Of a stretch of DNA of 64,000 nt, positions 25,908-34,737 are shown piece by piece (position 1 is the stretch's first letter; every line of letters begins with the position of its first letter). Position numbers and translations under genes: made by a program. Origin of the DNA: Rickettsiales bacterium (GTDB lineage: Bacteria; Pseudomonadota; Alphaproteobacteria; Rickettsiales; UBA8987); assembly GCA_020630095.1 (NCBI GenBank), contig JAHDCD010000005.1, positions 1 through 64,000 on the forward strand. Direction: 5' to 3'. The notes under the pieces were generated by a model. That model did no database searches. It saw only the letters and a program-made list of their open reading frames with translations, and had not been told where the DNA came from.

Positions 25908-27091
25908 TTTAACTCCCCTAAAATGGTTTTTGCGGCATCTAAAATATCTTCAGCATCTTCAAGTCCTACATAAAAGCGTAATGATGTTCCTTCATGTTTC
26001 CAAGATTTGCGCATTGGCTTTGGATTAAACGCGATAATTAAACTTTCAAAGCCACCCCAAGATGCGCCAACAGAGAATATATTCTGTTTTTTAATTGCAT
26101 TACTTAGTGTTTTTGTATCATATTTTGCCTTTAAAGTAATGGCAAAAAGTGATGTGAAGCCGGTGAAGTATTTTTTATATAGCTCGTGGTATTTGTCTGA
26201 CTCAAGTGCGGGGAAATGAATTTCGGCAATTGCGCTCTCAGATTCAAAATATTTAGCTAGTTTTAAGGCTGAATCTTGATGTTGCTTGAGCCTAGCATTC
26301 ATTGAGCGTAAACCGCGTAAGGCAAGTGAGCAATCGTAGGCGGAAACAGATTGCCCTAAAATTTGGTACATTCTGAATAAAGCTTTTTTATGTTTTGGGC
26401 CGAATAGAATTGCGCCCATTAGTATATCTGAATGGCCGCCAGCGTATTTTGTTATAGCATTTATTGAGATATCAATTCCGTGTTCTAGTGGTTTGAAGAA
26501 AAGTGGCGTTGCCCAGCTATTATCAAAAATAGTTATGCAGTTGGCATTTTTAGCTTCTTTAACTAGTTTGTCGATATCTTGAATTTCAAAGGTTAATGAG
26601 CCTGGGCTTTCTAAGAAAACTAGTTTTGTGTTTTCTTTTAAATGTGGCTTAATTGAGGTTTCATCAACGCTGTAATAGCTTACTTCAATGTTATTGCGTT
26701 TTAAGTAATGCTCTGCGAAACGGCGTGTTGGGCCATAGATATTATCCGTTAGTAAAATATGGTCGCCGGCTTTGCATAGCGCCATCAAAGTAACGGTAAT
26801 AGCGTTTAAGCCTGATGGGGTTAGTAGACAGTGATCTGCATCTTTGCCTTCAATTTCTTTTAATGCGTCTTGTAAGGCGAAATGTGTATCCGAACCGCCG
26901 ATGCCGTATGTTATGTCTGGCGTGTCGCCTTCTTCGCGTGAATTGTAATGGTTTGTACCACTTTCAGCAGATTCAAAGCTTTCTAAGTCTGGATAAATAA
27001 CAGTAGATGAGTGGATAATAGGAGGGTTAACACAGCCGTTCTGTTTGGCTGTATTTCTACCTGATTTAACTATTTTTGTTGCCTCTTTCAT
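25904..27091 (-). CDS. metC: cystathionine beta-lyase
   Basis: A 395-aa Cys/Met-metabolism PLP enzyme. The PLP lysine is in the motif SINAITKYAGGHSD, with the phosphate-binding SGLNAITVTL region and ESPGSLTFEI upstream. It cleaves cystathionine to homocysteine, ammonia and pyruvate. Homologues of this type (Rickettsia- and alphaproteobacteria-like) may also act as cystathionine gamma-synthase. It is the promoter-proximal gene of an apparent operon with divK and cckA, an odd metabolic partner for cell-cycle genes. Confidence 0.9.
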   Translation of the reverse strand: MKEATKIVKSGRNTAKQNGCVNPPIIHSSTVIYPDLESFESAESGTNHYNSREEGDTPDITYGIGGSDTHFALQDALKEIEGKDADHCLLTPSGLNAITVTLMALCKAGDHILLTDNIYGPTRRFAEHYLKRNNIEVSYYSVDETSIKPHLKENTKLVFLESPGSLTFEIQDIDKLVKEAKNANCITIFDNSWATPLFFKPLEHGIDISINAITKYAGGHSDILMGAILFGPKHKKALFRMYQILGQSVSAYDCSLALRGLRSMNARLKQHQDSALKLAKYFESESAIAEIHFPALESDKYHELYKKYFTGFTSLFAITLKAKYDTKTLSNAIKKQNIFSVGASWGGFESLIIAFNPKPMRKSWKHEGTSLRFYVGLEDAEDILDAAKTILGELK

Positions 27092-27135
27092 TTACTTTTA
27101 ATTTAGGTATTTATTATTTAATTACCATATTAATT

Positions 27136-27423
27136 ATGAAAGGCGAAGAACGGGAAATATTTATTAAAAAGCTTATATATAAAGCGTGGTACAGAGGGTG
27201 CAAAGAAACCGATAGGTTAATAGGCACGTTTGCGAAGAAATACTTAAATGATTTTTCTGACGAAGAGCTGATTCAGTTTGAGAATATTTTGGATATATCG
27301 GATCAGGATTTATATAATTATCTTAATAGATCAGAACAGCCACCAGAAGATATAATGGCACTTAGTGCTTTTAAAAGATTATATGATTACGATTACTTTG
27401 CAGAAGCATTAGAAGGTGTTTAA
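27136..27423 (+). CDS. sdhE: succinate dehydrogenase assembly factor (FAD assembly)
   Basis: A 95-aa SdhE/CptB/YgfY family protein. The RGxxE motif is present as YRGCKETDRLIGTF, followed by KYLNDFSDEELIQFENILD and YDYDYFAEALE. SdhE promotes covalent FAD attachment to SdhA. I chose the ATG at 27136 (MKGEEREIF) rather than one 60 nt upstream, which would overlap metC on the other strand. It is divergent from metC and convergent with the XRE regulator gene. Confidence 0.9.
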   Translation: MKGEEREIFIKKLIYKAWYRGCKETDRLIGTFAKKYLNDFSDEELIQFENILDISDQDLYNYLNRSEQPPEDIMALSAFKRLYDYDYFAEALEGV

Positions 27424-27430
27424 TACTCCA

Positions 27431-27865
27431 TTAATCTTCTATATCGCCACTCATGCTTTTAACTAATGCTAATACGCGCTTACGAACCTTAGGTTCTTTA
27501 ATTTCGTAGTAAGCTTTAATTAATGCTAGAGTTTCTTTTGAGTTTCCTTTTGCGCTGTTTTCAATTTCAGCTGAATCAAAAGAGTTCTTATTTTCAGCTA
27601 AGCCAGAACTTGCATTGTCATAATCTTCAAAGAAGTAATCAACATTAGTGTTTAAGTGGTTCGAGAATTCATATAAACGGCTAGAGCCAATGCGGTTAAC
27701 ACCGCGCTCATATTTTTGGATTTGCTGGAAGGTAATCCCCATTTTTTGTGCTAGAGCATCTTGGCTTAGGCCAAGCAAGCTTCTGCGAGAACGTAGTTTT
27801 TTACCTACGTGTATATCAACTGGGTGAGATTGTTTTACTTCTTTCTTTTGGTTAAGCATATTCAT
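27431..27865 (-). CDS. XRE-family transcriptional regulator
   Basis: A 144-aa cytosolic DNA-binding protein. A Cro/C1-type helix-turn-helix spans about residues 20-75 (GKKLRSRRSLLGLSQDALAQ, then KMGITFQQIQKYERGVNRIG). This matches a regulator type found across alphaproteobacteria, often near division or metabolism genes. The C-terminal part is acidic and then basic (KETLALIKAYYEIKEPKVRKRVLALVKSM). About 200 bp of AT-rich non-coding sequence lies upstream. Targets are unknown. Confidence 0.85.
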   Translation of the reverse strand: MNMLNQKKEVKQSHPVDIHVGKKLRSRRSLLGLSQDALAQKMGITFQQIQKYERGVNRIGSSRLYEFSNHLNTNVDYFFEDYDNASSGLAENKNSFDSAEIENSAKGNSKETLALIKAYYEIKEPKVRKRVLALVKSMSGDIED

Positions 27866-28079
27866 TTTCCTATGGCTTATAGCCTATTAGTATTATTCAA
27901 AAAAATTATGGAATAACTTTGGCTTAATGATGAACGTGCTTCCCTTGTTCAATAGAAAAAATTTACTAAGCCGGACCTTGGTAAGTCAAGTAGAAAAAAA
28001 CAATAAATCGGCGCTGAACCTGATTTTGATGTTTATTATATACCATAAAATTGGGGTGCGTACAATAGGAAATATCCTA

Positions 28080-29444
28080 CTAATAAATGGGTACTTTTAC
28101 GATGTTATTGTATTCGGTGTTGAGTTTTGATGATTCGAGTATGCGCCCGTATTTATCTACCGCACCAGAAATGCCAGAATTGGCGGAGCGAACCATAGAA
28201 ATTCCATTTTCAACTGCGCGGAAGCGAGCGGCCTCAAAATGTTGATATGGACCTACGGATTCCCCGAACCATGCGTCGTTAGTTACGTTAACTAGGAAAT
28301 CGGCATTATCGAAATTATTTACGAATAATGGAAAGATAGCTTCGTAGCAGATTAATGGGCGGATTTTACTGCCTTGGCTGGTGATAACATTATTACCTCT
28401 TGTGCCTTGTGAGAAGTCTAACGCGCCGGGGGTGATTTTATTAATACTGTTAGGTAAATACTTGCGGAAGGGTATAAACTCACCGAATGGTACAAGTTTT
28501 ACTTTGTTATAGCGTGCGGTTATTTGGTGGTTTTCAGAGTGGCTGATAAATGAGTTATATATTTTAACTAGAGCTGGGTTTTGTGGGTCTCTATCAAGTG
28601 TTAGTCCGCCGGTTAGAACTTCAGCACCGAAGCTTGAAAGGATTTCTTTCATGTTTGGGTCTGAATTTACAATGGATGGTAATGCTGATTCAGGAAGTAA
28701 TATGAAATCGGCCTGTTCATTGTTTACTAGTTCGCCTAGTGAAATTACTTTCATTAAATTATTACGCTGACTAGCAGGGTTGTTCTTTAATGTTTGTGGA
28801 ATGTTAGGCTGAACTATTTTGAAGCTTTTATGTGAGCTTGGTTGTTCGGCATCAATTCTAAGTGAGGTAATTGTGAAGAATATTGCGGTAATTATTGCGG
28901 TGGCTATTTTACCTTTTGTTGGAAGCTTTATTAGTAGGTAGCTGGCTAGAATTAATAAGAAACCCATGCCGTAAATTCCTACATAATATAGGCCTTGCAT
29001 TAAATATTCAGAAGCGCCTAAGCTATAGGCACTTAGGTTCCACGGGAAGCCATAGAAAACTATGCTTCGTAAATGTTCGGCAATGAACCAAAGTGATGCG
29101 AATATTAGGCCATTAATAGTTATGCTGTTACGTTTGAATTTGTTATAAGTCCAGCCGATTAAGCCAATATAAATGGCTAATATAGCTGGCATTAGTGAGA
29201 TGGTGATGGGAATCATGAACCAGAAGCGTTCAATATCTACTAGGAAGCTATTGTTAATCCAGTAAGTAGAGCCAATGAAATAGCCAAAGCCGAATAGCCA
29301 ACCTATGCGAAAGCCTCTAGAATCAGGTGTATCTAGCTGTTTTAGTAAATACCAAAGGCACGGGATAATTGCGGGTAAGAAATGGAATGGGGCGAATATT
29401 AGATTAAATAATAATCCTGCTATTATTAGCCCCAAACTTCTCAT
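28080..29444 (-). CDS. lnt: apolipoprotein N-acyltransferase
   Basis: A 454-aa inner-membrane enzyme that adds the third acyl chain to lipoproteins. N-terminal membrane helices (to about 195) are followed by a periplasmic nitrilase-like domain with the triad Glu252 (LLPESALPS), the Lys of YNKVKLVPFGE (about 314) and Cys366 (LICYEAIFP). It follows the QmcA-like gene with no gap. It is rather short compared with many proteobacterial Lnt proteins and ends soon after the nitrilase fold without a long C-terminal helix. In many alphaproteobacteria lnt neighbours an HTH regulator, as here. Confidence 0.92.
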   Translation of the reverse strand: MRSLGLIIAGLLFNLIFAPFHFLPAIIPCLWYLLKQLDTPDSRGFRIGWLFGFGYFIGSTYWINNSFLVDIERFWFMIPITISLMPAILAIYIGLIGWTYNKFKRNSITINGLIFASLWFIAEHLRSIVFYGFPWNLSAYSLGASEYLMQGLYYVGIYGMGFLLILASYLLIKLPTKGKIATAIITAIFFTITSLRIDAEQPSSHKSFKIVQPNIPQTLKNNPASQRNNLMKVISLGELVNNEQADFILLPESALPSIVNSDPNMKEILSSFGAEVLTGGLTLDRDPQNPALVKIYNSFISHSENHQITARYNKVKLVPFGEFIPFRKYLPNSINKITPGALDFSQGTRGNNVITSQGSKIRPLICYEAIFPLFVNNFDNADFLVNVTNDAWFGESVGPYQHFEAARFRAVENGISMVRSANSGISGAVDKYGRILESSKLNTEYNNIVKVPIY

Positions 29445-30368
29445 TTAGGCCTTCTTTTTAACTGCATCAAATACAGTTAAAGCTTGTGCTACCATGCTAC
29501 CGGCATCGTTAGCGTTTGCAGGGACAATTAATGTATTTCCTTCTTTCGCTAAGTTAGCGAAGGCATCAACATATTTTTCAGCAACTTGAAGGTTTACTGC
29601 ATCTTGTCCGCCTTTTGATTGGATAGCTTTTGCTACCTTTTCAATTGCTTCAGATGTTGCATCTGCAATGGCGCGTACGGCATTTGCTTCACCTTCTGCG
29701 CGGTTAATTTGGTCAAGTTTTGATGCTTCAGATTCTAATACAACTTTCTGTTTATTACCTTCTGCGATGTTAATATCATATTGGCGCTTACCTTCAGATT
29801 CTAGAATCTCAGCGCGTTTTTGACGTTCCGCTTTAGCTTGTAATTCCATTGCTTCTTGGATTTCTGCTGGCGGAATCATGTCCTTAATTTCGTAACGCAT
29901 ACATTGTACGCCCCAACTTGTAGAGGCTTCGTTGATTACGGAAACTATTGAAACGTTTAATGCTTCTCTGTCCTCAAAGGTTTTCTCGAATTGCATTTTA
30001 CCAATTTCTGCACGCATTGTAGTTTGTGCTAATTGGCTAATTGCTAAGAAGTAATTTGATACACCGTAAGATGCCGCCTTAGCATCAATTACACGTACAT
30101 ATAATACGCCATCAATTCTTAATGATACGTTGTCCGATGTAATTGCAGTTTGTTGGTCGATATCTATTACCTGCTCTTTTAGCGAGTGCTTATAGCTCAC
30201 TTTTTGAACAAATGGGATTAGGAAAACTAGGCCGGCATCTAGTACGCGGTCGAATTTACCTAAGGTTTCAACAACCCATGCTTCTTGTTGTGGTACAATT
30301 TTTACTGAGCGGTAAATTACAATTAATGCAATAAAACCGATGATTATTCCTGCTCCGAAATCTGGCAT
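29445..30368 (-). CDS. QmcA/stomatin-like SPFH protein
   Basis: A 307-aa protein. One N-terminal membrane helix (about 5-23) is followed by an SPFH/prohibitin domain (VPQQEAWVVETLGKFDRVLDAG...) and an Ala/Glu-rich coiled-coil (about 180-260: EAMELQAKAERQKRAEIL...). It belongs to the QmcA-like group, which forms membrane microdomain rings and often pairs with an NfeD protein, as it does here (the nfeD gene is immediately upstream). Confidence 0.9.
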   Translation of the reverse strand: MPDFGAGIIIGFIALIVIYRSVKIVPQQEAWVVETLGKFDRVLDAGLVFLIPFVQKVSYKHSLKEQVIDIDQQTAITSDNVSLRIDGVLYVRVIDAKAASYGVSNYFLAISQLAQTTMRAEIGKMQFEKTFEDREALNVSIVSVINEASTSWGVQCMRYEIKDMIPPAEIQEAMELQAKAERQKRAEILESEGKRQYDINIAEGNKQKVVLESEASKLDQINRAEGEANAVRAIADATSEAIEKVAKAIQSKGGQDAVNLQVAEKYVDAFANLAKEGNTLIVPANANDAGSMVAQALTVFDAVKKKA

Positions 30369-30402
30369 AATATTTATTTAGTTAGTGGTTAATGATTGTT
30401 GG

Positions 30403-30843
30403 TTATTCTTCAACGTATAGTACGTTACCTTCAATTTTTTTGATAGTAACTGGAGTGTTAATATCAATGGCTTTCTTGATGGTATTAGCTGGTTTGGCGT
30501 TCATTGTTGTGCCGCTCCATTTTACTTCGCCCCCCATTTTAGGGGTTATTTTTTTGGTAACTATTGCAGTTTCACCTATAATATTTGAGAAACTTTCACT
30601 TCCTTGGCGGATACGTTTTAATGGGCGCCATAAAAGAGCTGTATATATTGCTGTTGCTATTGCCCAGAATAAAATTTGTACGTAGCCATCTATAAGGCCA
30701 AATTGTAAGGCAAGGCCAGTAGATATTGCGCCTAAGCCTAGGAATAACAATCCGATAGGGGCGATAAAAATATCTGTAAGGATTAGCGCGCCGCCTAAGA
30801 TGTACCAAAGTAATAATAAAGATTCTGTGGGAAGTCCGAACAT
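30403..30843 (-). CDS. NfeD-like membrane protein
   Basis: A 146-aa protein when started at the ATG at 30843 (MFGLPTESLLLLWYILGGAL). The longer in-frame start at 30876 would place GGCATAA tandem repeats inside the coding region. Three to four N-terminal helices are followed by an OB-fold NfeD domain (GETAIVTKKITPKMGGEVKW). NfeD partners SPFH proteins in membrane quality control. It lies 34 nt upstream of the SPFH gene. Confidence 0.85.
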   Translation of the reverse strand: MFGLPTESLLLLWYILGGALILTDIFIAPIGLLFLGLGAISTGLALQFGLIDGYVQILFWAIATAIYTALLWRPLKRIRQGSESFSNIIGETAIVTKKITPKMGGEVKWSGTTMNAKPANTIKKAIDINTPVTIKKIEGNVLYVEE

Positions 30844-30927
30844 AATTTTAGGCATAAGGCATAAGGGAATAGGCACAAGGGAAATTTATAAATTGACGGT
30901 GTTATGGTGCGTGGTATCATTTATTTT

Positions 30928-31548
30928 ATGGCGCTTGCATTAAGAAAAGGACTTTTATTTATTATTTCATCACCTTCGGGTGCGGGTAAAAGTACGCTTT
31001 GCAAGCTGTTACTTGCCTCGGATGATAATATAAAGCTTTCAGTTTCAGCTACAACGCGTGAGCGTAGGTTAGAAGAAGTTGATGGTGTGCATTATGATTT
31101 TATTAGTCAGGATCAGTTTGATGAAATGTCTAATAATGGTGAGTTTTTAGAATATGCTACGGTGTTCCAGAACTCTTATGGTACTCCACGTGCGCCAGTT
31201 GAGGCGGCATTAGAGCGTGGTATGGATATTCTATTCGATATTGATTGGCAAGGTACGCTACAATTACAACATAGTATGAAGGAAAATGTGGTTTCTATAT
31301 TTATTCTTCCGCCTTCAATGAAAGAGCTTGAGCGTAGGTTGCGCTCGCGGGCATCGGATACGGAAGATGTTATTCAACACCGCATGAGCAGGGCGGCATC
31401 GGAAATATCTAAATGGGATCATTATGATTATGTTTTGGTGAATGATGATATTCAAGAAACGCTTGGTGAAATTAAAACAATTCTTTCAGCGGAGCGTATG
31501 AAGAAATTCCGCAATCATGGTCTAAAGTCTTTCATCGAAAAGATTTAG
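30928..31548 (+). CDS. gmk: guanylate kinase
   Basis: The P-loop is SSPSGAGKST (about 14-23 from the ATG at 30928). The GMP-binding loop (SVSATTRERRLEEVDGVHYDF) and the lid region (RRLRSRASDTEDVIQHRM) follow. It converts GMP to GDP with ATP. A longer start at 30904 is possible but adds an atypical N terminus. Divergent from nfeD. Confidence 0.93.
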   Translation: MALALRKGLLFIISSPSGAGKSTLCKLLLASDDNIKLSVSATTRERRLEEVDGVHYDFISQDQFDEMSNNGEFLEYATVFQNSYGTPRAPVEAALERGMDILFDIDWQGTLQLQHSMKENVVSIFILPPSMKELERRLRSRASDTEDVIQHRMSRAASEISKWDHYDYVLVNDDIQETLGEIKTILSAERMKKFRNHGLKSFIEKI

Positions 31549-31745
31549 AGTTAGGGACAGGCGACCAATAAGCCATTCCTGCCCCACTTACTTCAAGTTC
31601 AGCTACTTACTATAAAGCTATAGTAATACAACCTTCAGTTTAGTAACATCGGGCTGATACATCCTATTTATAATAGTTATTTGTGTAGTCAATAGCTAAA
31701 TCAAAAAATATTAAAGTATTTTATATTGCTCAACTTTTAGGTGTA

Positions 31746-32819
31746 TTAGAAATCTTTAACTATAAGATATAGTTCTTTAAGTGCAGGGCTGGATTGATAG
31801 GAAGATGCTTGTTCAAAGCCTTCTTTAACATAGCCTTCTTGGGCAAGGGTTTCTATTATATCGGCAATTTTATCTGCGGCATTGATACAGCCTTTAGTAG
31901 CTCTAATAGAGGTGTTGGTTTTTGGCTCGGTGTAGTTATCAGGATTTTCTGGGTCTACTGAATTGCCATGAATACGCAGTGCGTAACGGCCCATAGCGTT
32001 GGCGATGATAAATTCATTAGCCCAATATTGATTGGTATAGTCTTCATCAATAATTCCTTTTTGAGTAAGTGTAGCAAGAGCCATTGGTGAGGAGTTATCA
32101 ATATTTATATAAGGCTGGCCACCAAGGATTTTCATTGGGTTAGAAAGTAGGCCGTTAATTTTATATATGCCTTGCGGGGTAGATGAGTTAGGACGCAGGC
32201 GGGTGTTTAGTTGGTCTTTATCATCAAGGGCAGCTAAGCCCAGAACGGGAATACTTAGTTTGCCATTTAGGCCTTCAATTATGCCAAATTCTTTCCTGTT
32301 CTCAGGGAGTTTTACAGTAATTGCGCTATTATTATTTAGTTCAATATTTTCGGTATATTCAGTGTCTTGGTTTAGTTTATTTAAGCTAGTTTGAGAAATT
32401 AGGATAATCTCACGCGTATTAGATATAAGCAGTGCAGGGATAAGTTCTTTTGCGTGTTCGCCGATATTGAATACACGCTTTTCTTGCACGTTTATAAGAA
32501 TATAGTCAGAGTCTTTTAATGCGATTTCTTCCCACATATTTGGGATGATAATTTTAGATTCTTCGCCGATTATTTTAGATGCAATGCGAGTAGCCTCACG
32601 CGAGCCGTAATTAACGCGCTTTAAAATATTAATTTCGCCATGGAACTTGGAATAATCAAAGCGTTTTATAAGGTGTTGTTTAGGGGCTTCGATATAATTC
32701 GATTTATTGAAAACTTCGGGTGTTTTAACAGGGCTAGTGTTGGAACTAATAACCACAGAAAGCACTAATGTTTGGAAGAAATTACTTAACATTAGTTGTT
32801 TGAGGAAGGTATAATTCAC
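31746..32819 (-). CDS. L,D-transpeptidase (YkuD-type)
   Basis: A 357-aa protein with a short hydrophobic N-terminal stretch (about 10-25) that may be an uncleaved signal or anchor. The catalytic YkuD motif lies at the C terminus: IHGN with His284, then TKGCINA with Cys311. A Lys stands where many family members have His or Arg before Gly-Cys. The domain forms 3-3 peptidoglycan cross-links or attaches lipoprotein. A small lipoprotein gene is divergent from it about 90 bp away. The assignment rests on the motif spacing, which is good. Confidence 0.8.
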   Translation of the reverse strand: MNYTFLKQLMLSNFFQTLVLSVVISSNTSPVKTPEVFNKSNYIEAPKQHLIKRFDYSKFHGEINILKRVNYGSREATRIASKIIGEESKIIIPNMWEEIALKDSDYILINVQEKRVFNIGEHAKELIPALLISNTREIILISQTSLNKLNQDTEYTENIELNNNSAITVKLPENRKEFGIIEGLNGKLSIPVLGLAALDDKDQLNTRLRPNSSTPQGIYKINGLLSNPMKILGGQPYINIDNSSPMALATLTQKGIIDEDYTNQYWANEFIIANAMGRYALRIHGNSVDPENPDNYTEPKTNTSIRATKGCINAADKIADIIETLAQEGYVKEGFEQASSYQSSPALKELYLIVKDF

Positions 32820-32910
32820 CCTTGTTCCCGCAGGAAGTTAAGGAAAGGGCAAAAATTATTGCAATTAGTAAAGCTTTGAACATTATAGTCTTATTATAAT
32901 AATGTATATT

Positions 32911-33093
32911 ATGAGAACATTTATTTTTACAGCAATCATTGTTTTAGCATCATTAGGTTTATCTGGTTGTGAGGATAAAAAGCCTGAGCTTAGAAGCCCG
33001 TGCGTAAGTGCGGATAACGGTGTTGCTAAAAACCCTTGTGGACCTAGAACTCCAGTAAACACTTGGATGAATGATCTGCCAGAGCAGGTGTAA
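32911..33093 (+). CDS. small lipoprotein (DUF2706-like)
   Basis: A 60-aa protein with a lipobox at its N terminus: MRTFIFTAIIVLASLGLSGC. The mature part is about 41 residues with two more Cys (SPC and KNPCGP) and ends VNTWMNDLPEQV. It resembles the small Rickettsiales DUF2706 lipoproteins, an assignment from memory. An in-frame ATG 9 nt upstream is possible. The TAA overlaps the ATG of thrB by one base. Confidence 0.7.
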   Translation: MRTFIFTAIIVLASLGLSGCEDKKPELRSPCVSADNGVAKNPCGPRTPVNTWMNDLPEQV

Positions 33094-34031
33094 TGGGTGT
33101 ATTTACTAAGCTATCTGAATCAGATTTTTCTGAAATTTTAACTAATTATGAGATTGGTGAGTACGTTGCTCATCAGGAAATTTCTGCTGGAATACAAAAT
33201 TCTAATTTCTTTTTAACTACTTCAGGCGGTAAATTTGTACTTACTGTTTACGAGGATTATGTATCAGAAGATGAGTTGCCGTTCTTTTTGGGGTTATTAT
33301 CTCACATTAATAAAGCGGGTATAAATGTTCCACAGCCTCAGGATGCTCAAGGTGAGGTATCAATAAAATATAATGATAAGAATTTAGCGATATTTTCATT
33401 GTTACAAGGTGATGAGCTTAAAAGAGTTGGTGCTAAAGATTGTACCAAAGTTGGCAATATATTGGCAGACATTCATAATGCCACGGAAAGGTTTAATTTA
33501 AAACGTGCGAATAATTTTCATTTTGATGAGTTTGATAAGCATATTGCCGAGCTTGGTGAGTATGAGTTTATTGATGAGATAGAATCTATAAATGCAGAGC
33601 TAAAGGAGTTTTATGATTCAATAGGTGATGATATTCCAGAAGGAATTATTCATGCAGATTTATTTAAGGATAATATTTTCTTTGATAAAAGTGGTGTGGT
33701 TACGGGGGTATTAGATTTCTATTTCGCTTGTAACGATTATTTGATATATGATTTGGCGATAACCCTTAATGCATGGGCTTTTGATGAGGGTAAAAGTTAT
33801 AATATGACCAAAGGGCGTGCGCTTATAAAAGCGTATAATGAGGGAAGGCAGATATCTGATTTGGAGAAGGAATATTTTTCTAAGTTCTCGGCATTGGCGG
33901 CGCTTAGAATAATATTGTTAAGGTTATATGAAGGCAAGAATGAGGGGAAGGCGGTTAAGAATCCTCAAGAATATTTGGATAGGCTACGCTTTCATATGCA
34001 GGTAAAGAGTTTTGGAGAATATGGTGTTTAG
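33093..34031 (+). CDS. thrB: homoserine kinase (APH-fold type)
   Basis: A 312-aa kinase of the aminoglycoside-phosphotransferase fold. The catalytic loop is IIHADLFKDNIFF with the following VLDFYFACND metal motif. This ThrB type is common in alphaproteobacteria. It phosphorylates homoserine on the way to threonine and works with Asd, encoded at about 50 kb. One-base overlap with the lipoprotein gene (TAATG) means translational coupling. Confidence 0.92.
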   Translation: MGVFTKLSESDFSEILTNYEIGEYVAHQEISAGIQNSNFFLTTSGGKFVLTVYEDYVSEDELPFFLGLLSHINKAGINVPQPQDAQGEVSIKYNDKNLAIFSLLQGDELKRVGAKDCTKVGNILADIHNATERFNLKRANNFHFDEFDKHIAELGEYEFIDEIESINAELKEFYDSIGDDIPEGIIHADLFKDNIFFDKSGVVTGVLDFYFACNDYLIYDLAITLNAWAFDEGKSYNMTKGRALIKAYNEGRQISDLEKEYFSKFSALAALRIILLRLYEGKNEGKAVKNPQEYLDRLRFHMQVKSFGEYGV

Positions 34032-34067
34032 CGGGGATTAGCGAGGTTTAGCTTTTATCCCTTGTCA

Positions 34068-34130
34068 TGCTGCGACTTGATCGCAGCATCTCCTAAATAA
34101 CTATAAGATCCTGTGGTCAAGCCACAGGAT
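34068..34130. repeat. pair of short hairpins with CTTGA/TCAAG loops
   Basis: The stem TGCTGCGA/TCGCAGCA has loop CTTGA (34068-34088), and the stem ATCCTGTGG/CCACAGGAT has loop TCAAG (34108-34130). The second hairpin ends inside the possible start codon of the next gene. They follow thrB and could act as terminators or mark a mobile palindrome. Confidence 0.7.
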
Positions 34131-34737
34131 GACTAAACTATTTAAGATTATGTTTAATTTATTAAAGAAAAAGAATCCGTATAATTATTTCGATAGGACT
34201 GGTTGGAAGAAATCTACATCAGTTAAGAAGGCGGTAGATGCTGAGGGTAATTTTATTCCTTGGGTGAATTATTCGTATCTTACATTTATTGAGCCGCGCT
34301 TGCATGAAGAGTTAAGGGTATTCGAATATGGTTCGGGGGCGTCGTCTATTTATTACGAGCAACGCGTTGGTGAATATTATGCGGCGGAAGATAATTTAGA
34401 ATGGCTATTCTGGGTTAAGGAGCGTGTGCAGAATCCTGAGAATATTATACTACCATTTGGTAAGTATTATGATGCTATAGAAGGTAAAGGTGAGTTTGAT
34501 ATTGTTATTGTAGACTCAAAACAGCGCCATAGATGCGTGTATAAAGCAATTGATCATTTAACGGCTGAAGGCGTTATTATTTTAGATGATTCGGAGCGTG
34601 TGCGCTACGAGAAGGTGTTTAAGAAAATGGTACAGAATGGCTTTAAGCGCCTTGATTTCTGCGGTTTATCACCGGTTATCCCAGATTATAAATGTGCTAC
34701 CATCTTCTATCGTGAGGGCAATTGTTTAGGTATTTAA
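34129..34737 (+). CDS. SAM-dependent methyltransferase-like protein
   Basis: A 202-aa protein with a Rossmann-like glycine motif VFEYGSGASS (about residues 63-72), then FDIVIVDSKQRHRC and GVIILDDSERVRY, the pattern of class I methyltransferases related to the FkbM or class-I-like group. There is no signal peptide. The ATG at 34129 overlaps a palindrome; an internal ATG at 34150 is an alternative start. Its substrate is unknown. The reading overlaps the next gene by 16 nt. Confidence 0.7.
   Translation: MTKLFKIMFNLLKKKNPYNYFDRTGWKKSTSVKKAVDAEGNFIPWVNYSYLTFIEPRLHEELRVFEYGSGASSIYYEQRVGEYYAAEDNLEWLFWVKERVQNPENIILPFGKYYDAIEGKGEFDIVIVDSKQRHRCVYKAIDHLTAEGVIILDDSERVRYEKVFKKMVQNGFKRLDFCGLSPVIPDYKCATIFYREGNCLGI

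Noticed and set aside
27927-28130. 67-aa plus-strand frame between the XRE gene and lnt
   Set aside because: It overlaps the end of lnt on the other strand, has no SD and reads as random AT-rich hydrophobic sequence.
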